From JBFXCS01 sp050181915 (GTDB taxonomy: Bacteria; Actinomycetota; Thermoleophilia; Miltoncostaeales; Miltoncostaeaceae): a stretch of 64,000 bases of DNA. Positions 7,880 through 16,034 of this stretch are shown in pieces (position 1 is the first letter of the stretch; every line of letters starts with the position of its first letter). Made by a program: the position numbers and the translations under genes. Location of the stretch: the NCBI GenBank assembly GCA_050181915.1, contig JBFXCS010000002.1, forward strand, positions 496,001-560,000, in the 5' to 3' direction. Below the pieces are notes generated by a model that made no database searches, was not told the origin of the DNA, and worked only from the letters and a program-made list of their open reading frames with translations.

Positions 7880-8884
7880 ATGATCCGCGGCGAACCGAGG
7901 CGCACCGCGACCCGCCGCACCCCGCCGGCGACGGGTATCACGATCTACGGGTGCGGGCGGGACGAGGCCGCCCTGTTCCGGGAGAGGGCGCCTCGCCTCG
8001 GCGTCGATCCGACGATCACCGAGGCGCCGTTGACCGACGGCAACGTCGGGCTGGCGCTCGGGAACCGATGCATCAGCGTCGGCCACAAGGCCCGTGTCGC
8101 GAACTCCGCGCTTCTCGCGCTCGGCGAGGCCGGCGTGACCTACATCTCCACGCGAAGCGTCGGATGCGACCACATCGACGTGAGCTACGCCCGGAGCCGG
8201 GGCATCACCGTCGAGACCGTCGCCTACTCACCCGACAGCGTCGCCGACTACACGCTGATGCTGATGCTGATGTCGCTGCGACATGCCGCATCCGTCATCA
8301 GGCGCGCGGACGCCCACGACTACCGGCTGAGCGATGCGCGCGGACGAGAGCTGCGCGACCTGACCGTCGGGGTGGTCGGGACGGGGCGCATCGGCGGCGC
8401 GGTGATGGACCGGCTGCGGGGGTTCGGCTGCACGGTGCTCGCCCACGACGCGCGGCCCGCGACCTATGCCGACTACGTCACCCTCGATGAGCTGATCGAG
8501 CGGAGCGACGTCGTGACGCTCCACACGCCGCTCACCGCCGAGACGCACCATCTCCTCGACGGCCGCCGGATCGCGCGGATGAAGCCCGGTGCGGTGATCG
8601 TCAACACCGGCCGCGGCGCGCTCATCGACACCGAGGCGCTCGTCTCGGCACTGGAGGGCGGCCGGTTGGGCGGCGCGGCGCTGGACGTCCTCGAAGGCGA
8701 GGAGGGGGTCTTCTACGCCGACCGCAGGGGCACGCCCATCGACGGTGACCTGCTGCGGCTGCACAGGCTGCCGAACGTGCTGATCAGCCCGCACACCGCC
8801 TACTACACCGACCGCGCCCTGAGCGACACCGTCGAGCGCTGCCTGGCCAACTGCCTGGCCTTCGCGGGTCGAGGTCGGGCATGA
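7880..8884 (+). CDS. vanH: D-lactate dehydrogenase VanH
   Basis: VanH reduces pyruvate to D-lactate for the D-Ala-D-Lac depsipeptide. The product is 334 residues. It begins near GITIYGCGRDEAALF and contains ISVGHKARV, YISTRSVGCDHID and YSPDSVADYT, all near-diagnostic for VanH. The NAD-binding motif is VGVVGTGRIGGAV. The catalytic Arg and Glu/His regions are INTGRGALIDTE, ALDVLEGEEG and ISPHTAYYT. The ATG at 7880 was chosen because it keeps the fixed 39-nt distance to the operator. Its stop overlaps the vanA start (ATGA). Confidence 0.96.
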   Translation: MIRGEPRRTATRRTPPATGITIYGCGRDEAALFRERAPRLGVDPTITEAPLTDGNVGLALGNRCISVGHKARVANSALLALGEAGVTYISTRSVGCDHIDVSYARSRGITVETVAYSPDSVADYTLMLMLMSLRHAASVIRRADAHDYRLSDARGRELRDLTVGVVGTGRIGGAVMDRLRGFGCTVLAHDARPATYADYVTLDELIERSDVVTLHTPLTAETHHLLDGRRIARMKPGAVIVNTGRGALIDTEALVSALEGGRLGGAALDVLEGEEGVFYADRRGTPIDGDLLRLHRLPNVLISPHTAYYTDRALSDTVERCLANCLAFAGRGRA

Positions 8885-9921
8885 ACAGGCTGCGGGTCGG
8901 GATCCTCTTCGGCGGCTGCTCCGAGGAGCATCCGATCTCCGTCAAATCGGCGCAGGAGGTCGCGCGCCACCTCGACACCGCCAAGTACGAGCCGTTCTAC
9001 GTCGGGATCACGACGAGCGGCGCCTGGAGGCTCTGCGATGGCCCCGGCGCGGGCTGGGAGGACGGGAACTGCCGTCCGGCCGTCCTGTCGCCGGACAGGA
9101 GCGTCCACGGCCTGCTCGTCCTGGAGCGGGGCCGGTACGAGACGATCGGCCTCGACCTGGTGCTGCCCGTCCTGCACGGCAGGCTCGGCGAGGACGGCGC
9201 GATGCAGGGCCTGCTGGAGCTCTCCGGCATCCCATACGCCGGCTGCGACGTCCCGAGCTCCGCCCTGTGCATGGACAAGTCCCTCACCTACACGGTCGCC
9301 CGCGCCGCGGGGATCGCCACGCCGGGGTTCCGGATCGTGACGGCGGGCGAGGGCATCGATCCCGGTCTGTTCACCTACCCCGTCTTCGTGAAGCCGGCCC
9401 GCTCGGGCTCGTCGTTCGGCGTCAGCAGGGCGTCGCGCCGAGAGGACCTGCCGGGAGCGCTCGAGACCGCCGGGCGGTACGACTCGAAGGTGCTGATCGA
9501 GGAGACCGTCGTCGGCAGCGAGGTCGGATGCGCCGTCCTCGGGAACGGCCCGGACCTGCGGGTCGGCGAGGTCGACCGGATCGCGCTGTCCCACGGCTTC
9601 TTCAGGATCCATCAGGAGGACGCGCCGGAGACGGGCTCCGAGAACTCGGTCGTGACCGTTCCGGCGGACATCCCGGAGGAGTCGCGCCTGCTCGTCCGGG
9701 AGACGGCGAAGACCGTCTATCGCGCCCTGGGATGCAGGGGGCTGTCGCGGGTGGACATGTTCCTGAAGGAGGACGGAGAGGTGGTCCTCAACGAGGTCAA
9801 CACGCTGCCCGGCCTGACCTCCTACAGCCGCTACCCGAGGATGATGGCGGCCGCGGGACTGACGCTCTCCGAGGTGATCGACCGGATGGTGTCGCTGGCG
9901 CTGGCGGGCGACGGACGATGA
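8881..9921 (+). CDS. vanA: D-alanine--D-lactate ligase VanA
   Basis: ATP-grasp ligase of 346 residues joining D-Ala and D-lactate. Motifs are ILFGGCSEEHPISVKSA, ICMDKSLTY-like CMDKSLTYTVA, VKPARSGSSFGV, GCEVGCAVLG-like GSEVGCAVLG and LNEVNTLPGLTSYSRYPRM. The omega loop reads SHGFFRIHQE with His244, the residue that selects D-lactate over D-alanine in VanA; ordinary Ddl enzymes have a Tyr-containing loop instead. The numbering is the same as in enterococcal VanA. It overlaps both vanH and vanX by ATGA and is cytoplasmic. Confidence 0.97.
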   Translation: MNRLRVGILFGGCSEEHPISVKSAQEVARHLDTAKYEPFYVGITTSGAWRLCDGPGAGWEDGNCRPAVLSPDRSVHGLLVLERGRYETIGLDLVLPVLHGRLGEDGAMQGLLELSGIPYAGCDVPSSALCMDKSLTYTVARAAGIATPGFRIVTAGEGIDPGLFTYPVFVKPARSGSSFGVSRASRREDLPGALETAGRYDSKVLIEETVVGSEVGCAVLGNGPDLRVGEVDRIALSHGFFRIHQEDAPETGSENSVVTVPADIPEESRLLVRETAKTVYRALGCRGLSRVDMFLKEDGEVVLNEVNTLPGLTSYSRYPRMMAAAGLTLSEVIDRMVSLALAGDGR

Positions 9922-10526
9922 CGGGCGACTTCGCCTTCGTCGACGAGCTCGTGGCCGGGGTACGCTGGGACGCGAAGTACGCGACGTGGGACAACTTCAC
10001 CGGCAGGCCGGTGGACGGGTATCTGGCCAATCGCATCGTGGGCACGAGGGCCATGTGCGCCGCCCTGGAGCGGGCGCGAGACGAGGCCGCGACCCGTGGC
10101 CTCGGCCTGCTGCTCTGGGACGGATACCGCCCTCAGCGCGCCGTGGATTGCTTCCTGCGCTGGGCGCGGCAACCGGAGGACGGCCGGACGAAGCTGCGGC
10201 ACTACCCCAACATCGACAGGGCCCAGATGTTCGAGAGAGGGTACGTGGCGGCGCGGTCGGGCCACACCCGGGGCAGCACCGTCGACCTGACGCTCTACCA
10301 CCTGGCCAGCGGCGAGCTCGTCCCCATGGGCGGCGGCTACGACCTGATGGATGCGGTCTCGCATCACGGAGCGCGCGGCATCACGCGGGCCGAGGCGGGC
10401 AACCGGCGATGCCTCCGCTCGCTCATGGAGGCCTGCGGGTTCCGCCCCTACGAGCGCGAGTGGTGGCACTACACCCTTCGCGGGGAGCCGTATCCGGACT
10501 CCTACTTCGATTTCACCATCTCGTGA
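9918..10526 (+). CDS. vanX: D,D-dipeptidase VanX
   Basis: Zinc dipeptidase of 202 residues, the same length as enterococcal VanX. It hydrolyses D-Ala-D-Ala made by the housekeeping Ddl while sparing D-Ala-D-Lac. All key residues are at canonical positions: Arg71 (DGYRP), zinc ligands His116 and Asp123 (SGHTRGSTVDLTLY), catalytic Glu181 and zinc ligand His184 (EWWHY). It starts at an ATGA overlap with vanA and is cytoplasmic. Confidence 0.97.
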   Translation: MTGDFAFVDELVAGVRWDAKYATWDNFTGRPVDGYLANRIVGTRAMCAALERARDEAATRGLGLLLWDGYRPQRAVDCFLRWARQPEDGRTKLRHYPNIDRAQMFERGYVAARSGHTRGSTVDLTLYHLASGELVPMGGGYDLMDAVSHHGARGITRAEAGNRRCLRSLMEACGFRPYEREWWHYTLRGEPYPDSYFDFTIS

Positions 10527-10551
10527 GGGCCGGCGGTGTCCGGGGTGACGG

Positions 10552-11898
10552 GTGCGCTGCTCGACCGCCGAGCTGACGGCCCGTCTGGGCGGTGAGCTGG
10601 TCGGGCCCGATGTGGTCGTCGAGGGGGCGGGCATCGACTCGAGGACGATCCGGCATGGGCAGCTCTACGTTCCGATCACGACCCGGCGCGACGGTCACGC
10701 CTTCATCCCGGCGGCGCTCGAGGCGGGCGCGCCGGCCTACCTCACCGCGCGGGAGCCGGTCGGCGGGACGGCCATCCGCGTCCGCGACACCGCCGCCGCC
10801 CTGCTGCGCCTCGGGGAGCTGGCCCGCGGTCGGCTCGGCGGCGCGATCGGCATCACTGGGTCGGTGGGCAAGACCACCACCAAGGACCTGCTGGCCGGTT
10901 GCCTGGCGACGACCTTCCGCACCGCCGCCAGCGAGCGCTCCTTCAACAACGAGCTGGGCCTCCCCCTGACGCTGTTCAACGCGCCGGAGGCCGCGCGCTG
11001 GGCGGTCCTCGAGATGGGGGCCCGGCGGGCGGGGGACATCGCGCGGCTGGCGCGGGTCGCACGACCCGAGGTCGGCGTCGTGACCAGCGTCGACATGGCG
11101 CACGTGGAGTACCTGGGCGATCTCGACGGCGTGGCCCGCGCCAAGGGCGAGCTGGTGGCCGCCCTGCCGGCATCGGGTGTCGCGGTCCTGAACTTCGACG
11201 ACCCCCGGGTCCGGGGCATGGCGTCGCTCGGCGCATGTCCCGTGCTGGGGTACGGGGTGGACGGCCACGCCGAGGTGCGGGCCGAACGGGTCAGGCTCGA
11301 CCGGGACCTGCGCGCCCGGTTCCGCCTGTCGTCGCCGTGGGGCCGGGCCGAGGTGCGGCTGGCGCTGCACGGCGTGCAGCAGGTCGCCGACGCGCTGGCG
11401 GCGGCGGCGGCCGCGCTGTGGTGCGGGGTCCCCATCGAGGCCGTGACCGCGGCGCTGGCGGTGAGCCGGGGCTCGCCCTGGCGCATGGAGGTCCATCGCC
11501 TGCCCGGCGGCCCCGTCCTGGTCGTCGACTGCTTCAACGCCATCCCCGCGTCGGCCGAGGCGGCCGTGCGCTCGCTGGCCGCGTTGCCGGGCCAGCGCCG
11601 GCTGGCGCTCCTCGGGCTGATGGCCGAGCTGGGGGACCGCAGCGCCTCCGAGCATCATCGGATCGCCCTCGTGGCGGAGGAGCTCGGCATCGACGTGGTG
11701 GGGTACCGGACCGGCCTCTACGGCGGGGCGTACGTGACCGGCGTCGACGAGGCCGTCGCCCTGCTGCGCACGATGGGCCCGGGTGACGCGGCACTCGTCA
11801 AGGGCAGCCGCGTGACGCGGCTCGAGGAGGTGGTGCACGCCTACGCGAGGGCCGTGGGCGCGTCGCCGCTCATCCTCGGCGCCGAGGCGCCCGGGTAG
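10552..11898 (+). CDS. murF: UDP-N-acetylmuramoyl-tripeptide--D-Ala-D-X ligase (second MurF)
   Basis: Mur ligase of 448 residues. The N-terminal domain has IDSRTIRHGQLYVPI. The ATP-binding loop is ITGSVGKTTTKD at about 101-112, followed by RSFNNELGLPLTLF, and VVDCFNAIPASAEA matches the DxYNANP region of the C-terminal domain. It lies 25 bp after vanX and is probably the fourth gene of the operon. Known teicoplanin-type glycopeptide clusters carry a murF2 beside vanHAX, so this copy is probably specialised for D-Ala-D-Lac; that is inference. The DCFNAIPAS variant is slightly unlike the usual DAYNANP. Start GTG. Confidence 0.9.
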   Translation: MRCSTAELTARLGGELVGPDVVVEGAGIDSRTIRHGQLYVPITTRRDGHAFIPAALEAGAPAYLTAREPVGGTAIRVRDTAAALLRLGELARGRLGGAIGITGSVGKTTTKDLLAGCLATTFRTAASERSFNNELGLPLTLFNAPEAARWAVLEMGARRAGDIARLARVARPEVGVVTSVDMAHVEYLGDLDGVARAKGELVAALPASGVAVLNFDDPRVRGMASLGACPVLGYGVDGHAEVRAERVRLDRDLRARFRLSSPWGRAEVRLALHGVQQVADALAAAAAALWCGVPIEAVTAALAVSRGSPWRMEVHRLPGGPVLVVDCFNAIPASAEAAVRSLAALPGQRRLALLGLMAELGDRSASEHHRIALVAEELGIDVVGYRTGLYGGAYVTGVDEAVALLRTMGPGDAALVKGSRVTRLEEVVHAYARAVGASPLILGAEAPG

Positions 11899-11920
11899 CG
11901 GCCTCGTGCCGCGGCCCGGC

Positions 11921-11984
11921 GATATCGCCGACATATCGAGAACCGCATACGCGCCGGCAACGCCGCACCCGCTGTACTCGCCGC
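11921..11984 (+). promoter_or_regulatory. Van operator/promoter copy 3 (PhyH dioxygenase)
   Basis: Half-sites are GATATCG (11921), CATATCG (11932) and CATACG (11946), spaced 11 and 14 bp, with the invariant block CATACGCGCCGGCAACGC. The ATG of the next gene is again exactly 39 nt after 11946. TGTACT ends 6 nt before that ATG. This ties the dioxygenase gene to the van regulon. Confidence 0.8.
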
Positions 11985-12785
11985 ATGACCTACCACGACG
12001 CATCAGCAGAGATCACCACCGCGGAGGCGGCCAGGGCCGTGACGGACGACGGCTGGTCGGTGGTCGGAGTCCTCGACGGGCCCCTCGCCCGCCGTCTGCT
12101 CCAGGCGGTGGACGAGGTGACGGCCCGATCCGCCGACGCCGGCGGACCGCTCCACCGGCTGTCGGGCCTGGCGCAGCACCCCGATCTGGCGGCGGTCGTC
12201 GACTGGCCGCCCCTCCTGGCGCTGGCGGTCGAGCTCCTGTCGCCCAACGTCTACATCAACCACTCCCACCTCGACGTCCACCCGCCCCACCCGCCCACCG
12301 GCGCCCGCCGCTGGCATCGCGACAACGGCCTGATGGGCCGGGACATGCGGCTGCTCTGGCGGGACCAGCCGAGGGTGACCCTGAAGGTCGCCGTCTACCT
12401 CACCGACGTGGAGTCCCCGGACGACGGCGCACTGGAGGTGGTGCCCCGCAGTCACCTCGACACGACGTCGCGATACCCCACCGAGGAGCAGCCCGACGGA
12501 GAGCCCATCCTCGGGCCCGCCGGCACGGTCGCCGTCTTCGACGCCCGGCTCTGGCACCGCCGGCGGGACAACCTCGGCACCCGCACCCGACGCGCCATGT
12601 TCATGGCGTACAGCTACCGCTGGCTGACCTCGCGCGACATCCCGTTCGAGGACGTGCCGGAGTGGGCCGACCTGTCCCCGATCCGCCGCCAGCTGCTCGG
12701 AGACCCGACGGTCGACCCGTTCTACTGGGCCTCCGGCGAGCTCCCGCTCGACCCCCGCTCCGCCGGCTACCCGGAGGCCGCCTGA
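11985..12785 (+). CDS. Phytanoyl-CoA dioxygenase (PhyH)-family Fe(II)/2-oxoglutarate oxygenase in the van regulon
   Basis: Of 266 residues, it has the jelly-roll dioxygenase signature: the iron facial triad is His111 and Asp113 (RRWHRDNGL) with distal His191 (FDARLWHRRRDN), and an Arg at 200-203 is suited to bind 2-oxoglutarate. LKVAVYLTDVESPDDGALEV and EVVPRSHL are typical of PhyH proteins. The enzyme should be soluble and hydroxylate or oxidise a small or lipid-linked substrate. It has its own van-type operator and leaderless start, between murF and vanY. A role in modifying a cell-wall precursor or the antibiotic itself is speculation. I know of no van cluster in which this gene is an established part. 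Confidence 0.85.
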   Translation: MTYHDASAEITTAEAARAVTDDGWSVVGVLDGPLARRLLQAVDEVTARSADAGGPLHRLSGLAQHPDLAAVVDWPPLLALAVELLSPNVYINHSHLDVHPPHPPTGARRWHRDNGLMGRDMRLLWRDQPRVTLKVAVYLTDVESPDDGALEVVPRSHLDTTSRYPTEEQPDGEPILGPAGTVAVFDARLWHRRRDNLGTRTRRAMFMAYSYRWLTSRDIPFEDVPEWADLSPIRRQLLGDPTVDPFYWASGELPLDPRSAGYPEAA

Positions 12786-12797
12786 TCGGAGCCGGCG

Positions 12798-12861
12798 CAT
12801 ATCGTCGGCGTATCGGAAACGGCATACGCGCCGGCAACGCGGCGCCGCCTTGACTGGGGGC
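12798..12861 (+). promoter_or_regulatory. Van operator/promoter copy 4 (vanY)
   Basis: Half-sites are CATATCG (12798), CGTATCG (12809) and CATACG (12823), with 11/14-bp spacing, the invariant block, and a GTG start codon 39 nt after 12823. TTGACT ends 6 nt before the GTG, as in copy 2. Confidence 0.8.
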
Positions 12862-13446
12862 GTGACCCACGGCGAGCCGGCACGGACGATGCGACGGGTT
12901 CGGATGCGGTGGATCCGCGTCGCCGGCCTGCTCGTCGCCATGGGGGCGATCGCCGCGACCCTCGGCCATCAGATCCTGGCGTCCTCGGCGCTCGGCGAGG
13001 CCGACGGCGCCGTCCCCGACGGCACGACGGTCTTCGACGACGCGGTCCCGGGCGTGGCCAACCTCGACCCGTCCCTCCTCGGCGCCCTGCGCCGAGCCGC
13101 GGCCGTCGCCGCGGGCGAGGGGATCACCCTCTACGTCGACAGCGGCTGGCGCTCGCCGGAGTACCAGGAGCACCTGCTCCGCGAGGCGACCCGGAAGTAC
13201 GGCTCGCAGGAGGAGGCCGCCCGCTGGGTGGCCACCCCCGTCGCCTCCGCCCACGTGTCGGGGGACGCGGTCGACATCGGGCGCTCCGACGCCCGGGCAT
13301 GGCTGTCCCGGCACGGCGCCGGCTACGGGTTGTGCCAGATCTACGGCAACGAGCCCTGGCACTACGAGCTGCGCCCCGAGGCCATCGATCGCGGCTGCCC
13401 TCCCCCGTACGCCGACCCGACGCACGACCCGAGGATGCGGAGGTGA
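12862..13446 (+). CDS. vanY: Membrane-anchored D,D-carboxypeptidase VanY (peptidase M15B)
   Basis: Zinc carboxypeptidase of 194 residues that removes the terminal D-Ala from pentapeptide precursors outside the membrane. There is one N-terminal transmembrane segment (about 17-40). The M15B motifs are VDSGWRSPEYQ, the zinc site with His131 and Asp138 (ASAHVSGDAVDIG), and Glu164/His167 (GNEPWHYELR). The GTG at 12862 keeps the 39-nt operator distance; an in-frame TTG at 12850 lies inside the -10 and is rejected. It is the last gene of the regulon seen here and is monocistronic. Confidence 0.93.
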   Translation: MTHGEPARTMRRVRMRWIRVAGLLVAMGAIAATLGHQILASSALGEADGAVPDGTTVFDDAVPGVANLDPSLLGALRRAAAVAAGEGITLYVDSGWRSPEYQEHLLREATRKYGSQEEAARWVATPVASAHVSGDAVDIGRSDARAWLSRHGAGYGLCQIYGNEPWHYELRPEAIDRGCPPPYADPTHDPRMRR

Positions 13447-13474
13447 CCCGGCACCGATCCGCACGGGCCGGGTC
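13445..13474. terminator. Hairpin between convergent vanY and the aldolase operon
   Basis: GACCCGGC at 13445-13452 pairs with GCCGGGTC at 13467-13474 across a 14-nt loop, in the 27-bp gap between converging stop codons. Confidence 0.5.
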
Positions 13475-13760
13475 AGCCCCCGGCGACCACCTCGTCGAAG
13501 AACTCGATCGTGGTCGACTCCAGGTCGACCGTGGCCTCGGCCATCGCGGCGCGCAGGTCCTCGTCGGCGAGGTACGCGTCGGCGGCGGCGCGGCTGTCGA
13601 AGGTGTGCGTCACCACGATGTCGGTGCGATCGCCGCTCGCGCTGAGGGCGGCGTGCGCCCGCACGCCGCCGGCCCGCTGCGCGTCGGCGAAACCGCGATA
13701 GACGGCGAGCCAGGCGTCGAAGTCCCCCACCCGATGGCGGATCAGGACGGTCGTCCTCAT
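13473..13760 (-). CDS. Small dimeric alpha/beta-barrel-like protein
   Basis: This 95-residue protein (starting RTTVLIRHRVGDFDAW, with DIVVTHTFDSRAAADAYLAD) resembles ferredoxin-like dimeric alpha/beta-barrel proteins such as antibiotic monooxygenase or DUF1330-like domains. Its ATG overlaps the stop of the aldolase gene (ATGA), making it the last gene of the operon that starts with the ABC permease. No active site could be assigned and its function is unknown. Confidence 0.75.
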   Translation of the reverse strand: MRTTVLIRHRVGDFDAWLAVYRGFADAQRAGGVRAHAALSASGDRTDIVVTHTFDSRAAADAYLADEDLRAAMAEATVDLESTTIEFFDEVVAGG

Positions 13761-14593
13761 CGCTTCCTCCTCGACGGCGTCGCGCCGTCCGTCGCGTCCG
13801 CGCCCCTGCGGAGCAGGAGCTGCCGCTTCGCGGTGGCGATGTCGTCGGAGAGCTCGCGGCACGATGCGGCGAACAGGCTCACGTCGACGCCGACCGACAC
13901 CATCTGGGCGCCCATCTCGATCAGGTCGAGCGCCGCCGCGGCCGACCACGCCAGGTCGAGCACCGGCAGCCCGTTCGCGCGCGCGGCCGCGTAGACGCGC
14001 TCGCGCTCGCTCGCGACGTCCGCGGAATGGGCCTCGGCCGGCATGCCCATCGAGACGGCCAGGTCGAACGGCCCGAAGAAGATGCCGCCGAGGCCGGGCA
14101 CGGCGGCGATCTCCTCGATGCGCTCGACGCCCGCGTACTCCTCGATGAGCGCGACCACCAGCGTCTCGTCCTGCGAGCGGGAGTAGTGATGGGGCCAGTC
14201 CGTCAGCCCCTGGTGGGAGCCGATGACGGCGGGCGTCGCGGAGCGGCGTCCCTTGGGGTGGTGGTAGCCGGCCGAGACGGCCGCCGCGGCCTCGGCCGCG
14301 GAGTTGACGTGGGGCACGATGACGGCGGCCGCGCCCATGTCGAGGGCCTTCAGGATCTGGCCGGGGTCGTTCCAGGTCACGCGGACCGCGGCGGCGAGGT
14401 TGGCCGACCAGGCGGCGCGGATCAGGTTCGCGAGGTCGGAGCCGTACGGGCTCACCGCCGCGTGCTCGCAATCGATGATCACGAAGTCGAGGCCGGCGTG
14501 TCCGATCGTCTCCACCATCACCTGGGAACCCGACGTGGAGAAGGTGCCGATGAGCGCATCGCCGCGGTCGAGCGCCTGCTTCAGGTTGAGCAC
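13757..14593 (-). CDS. HpcH/HpaI-family class II aldolase
   Basis: This 278-residue protein resembles metal-dependent 2-keto-3-deoxy sugar acid / 4-hydroxy-2-oxoheptanedioate aldolases. The sequence shows GTFSTSGSQVMVETIGHAGL, FVIIDCEHA, the Arg in AVRVTWND, MGAAAVIVPHVNSA, ALIEEYAGVERIEEIAAVPG with a metal-ligand Glu, and FFGPFDLAVSMGMP with the metal-ligand Asp. It probably cleaves a 2-keto acid derived from the substrate of the adjacent importer. It follows the LVIVD gene by 88 bp and overlaps the next gene. Confidence 0.88.
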   Translation of the reverse strand: MLNLKQALDRGDALIGTFSTSGSQVMVETIGHAGLDFVIIDCEHAAVSPYGSDLANLIRAAWSANLAAAVRVTWNDPGQILKALDMGAAAVIVPHVNSAAEAAAAVSAGYHHPKGRRSATPAVIGSHQGLTDWPHHYSRSQDETLVVALIEEYAGVERIEEIAAVPGLGGIFFGPFDLAVSMGMPAEAHSADVASERERVYAAARANGLPVLDLAWSAAAALDLIEMGAQMVSVGVDVSLFAASCRELSDDIATAKRQLLLRRGADATDGATPSRRKR

Positions 14594-14681
14594 GGAGGGA
14601 CTCCTGGGGACGGGGGTTGGCGTGATGACGCCGCGGCCGGTCCGGCGAAGGGGGACGCCGGGCCGGCCGCGGGCCGGACGG

Positions 14682-15992
14682 TCAGGCCCCGGTCTCCTTC
14701 ACGATCCAGATGCCGTCGTTCGTGCCCGACAGGTAGATGTAGCCGCGCGGGTCGACCAGCACGTCCTGCGTGCACGCCACCCGGCTCCCCCCGTGGAAGA
14801 TGTCGAACTCCCGGTCGTAGGGACGCGGATCCAGGATCGCCCCCGGGTCGGGCGCCACGAACGAGGCCACCTCGCGCGGGCGGGCCGAGTCCGCGATGTC
14901 GTAGATCCGCAGGCCGGCGTTGCAGTACGTCGCGTAGATCTTGTCGACCTCGCGCTTCGTGTTCACGTGGTTCTCGTGAATGCAGTGCGGGCCGAAGCGG
15001 TCGCCGCGCTCGAAGTACGTCTCGTACGGCTCCTCCGAGGAGGGCTCCGGGATCGGCATCTTGGAGATGGGCTCCGGGTGCTCCTCGTCGCTGATGTCGA
15101 ACACCCAGATGCTCTTGAGGCCCTCGCCGCCGAAGTTCGCCGTGTTCTCCTCGATCACGACCAGCTCGTCGCGCTCGGCGATCGGCATGCAGGTGTGCGT
15201 GTTGCCGTCCGACATCTCCGGGAAGGTCTTCACATGGGAGATCAGGCGCGGGTTCGCCCGGTCCTCGATGTCGACGATCGCGAAGCCCCCGTCCCAGTAG
15301 GCGACGTAGGCGCGGTCCCCCTCGACGAGGGGCTGGTGGGTGTACAGCGTCTCGCCGTCGCCGATCGGCGGGCCGCCGGGTCGCTGCTCCGGCAGCCAGA
15401 ACTCCGACACCTTGCGGGGCGCCGTCGGATCCGACACGTCGAGGGTGAGCATGATGCGGGTCATGTCCGGCGCGCCGTGCATCGAGATGCCCGGCGCGGC
15501 GATGCCGGCGGACACGTAGGCGTACTCGCCGCCGTTCCACCAGGACCGATGGCAGCCGATGCCGCCCGCCTCGGCGAACCCCACCTCGCGCGGCGCGATC
15601 GGGTCGGTCGCGTCGAAGAAGCGCACCCCGCTCCTCACGTTCGCCGCGTCGACGTCGGCCGCGAAGAAGTTCAGCTCCGACGGGATCATCATGAGCCCCT
15701 CGGCGAGCTGCACCTTGATGTGCCACGTGTCCTTGTTCGGCGTCGGGATGAACCCCGCGACCGCCGGCGACGCCGGGTCGGTGACGTCGAGGATGCTCAC
15801 GCCGCCCGACCAGAAGTGGCCGACGTACAGGTAGTGGCGGCCCGCGACCTCCTGGTACTGCATCTGCAGGCCGTCGGGCTTCCCGTCCATGTCGGTGTAG
15901 CCGACGATCTCGACGCCGTGGGCGACGGGGTGGTCGAGAACCGGGCCGCGGACGCGCGTCGCGGCCCTCCGGCTCCTCGTCTGACTGGTGAT
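14682..15992 (-). CDS. LVIVD-repeat protein, probably starting at a non-standard ATC codon
   Basis: A beta-propeller protein with LVIVD-type blades (SGGVSILDVTDPASP, MLTLDVSDPTAP, FAIVDIEDRANP, IWVFDISDEEHP, LRIYDIADSARP) and a C-terminal SGTNDGIWIVKE; it may be a ligand or sugar-acid-binding propeller. The first conventional start is ATG 15890, but the frame upstream stays open and reads HGVEIVGYTD just before it, the conserved beginning of this family. No ATG, GTG or TTG occurs there. GGGAG lies 5 nt before an ATC at 15992, so an AUC start is possible; otherwise the gene is N-terminally shortened or a base is wrong. The exact function is unknown. Confidence 0.75.
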   Translation of the reverse strand: MTSQTRSRRAATRVRGPVLDHPVAHGVEIVGYTDMDGKPDGLQMQYQEVAGRHYLYVGHFWSGGVSILDVTDPASPAVAGFIPTPNKDTWHIKVQLAEGLMMIPSELNFFAADVDAANVRSGVRFFDATDPIAPREVGFAEAGGIGCHRSWWNGGEYAYVSAGIAAPGISMHGAPDMTRIMLTLDVSDPTAPRKVSEFWLPEQRPGGPPIGDGETLYTHQPLVEGDRAYVAYWDGGFAIVDIEDRANPRLISHVKTFPEMSDGNTHTCMPIAERDELVVIEENTANFGGEGLKSIWVFDISDEEHPEPISKMPIPEPSSEEPYETYFERGDRFGPHCIHENHVNTKREVDKIYATYCNAGLRIYDIADSARPREVASFVAPDPGAILDPRPYDREFDIFHGGSRVACTQDVLVDPRGYIYLSGTNDGIWIVKETGA

Positions 15993-16034
15993 GGCTGCTC
16001 CCTTCCTCGGATGGATGCTGGACGGCCCTGGCGC

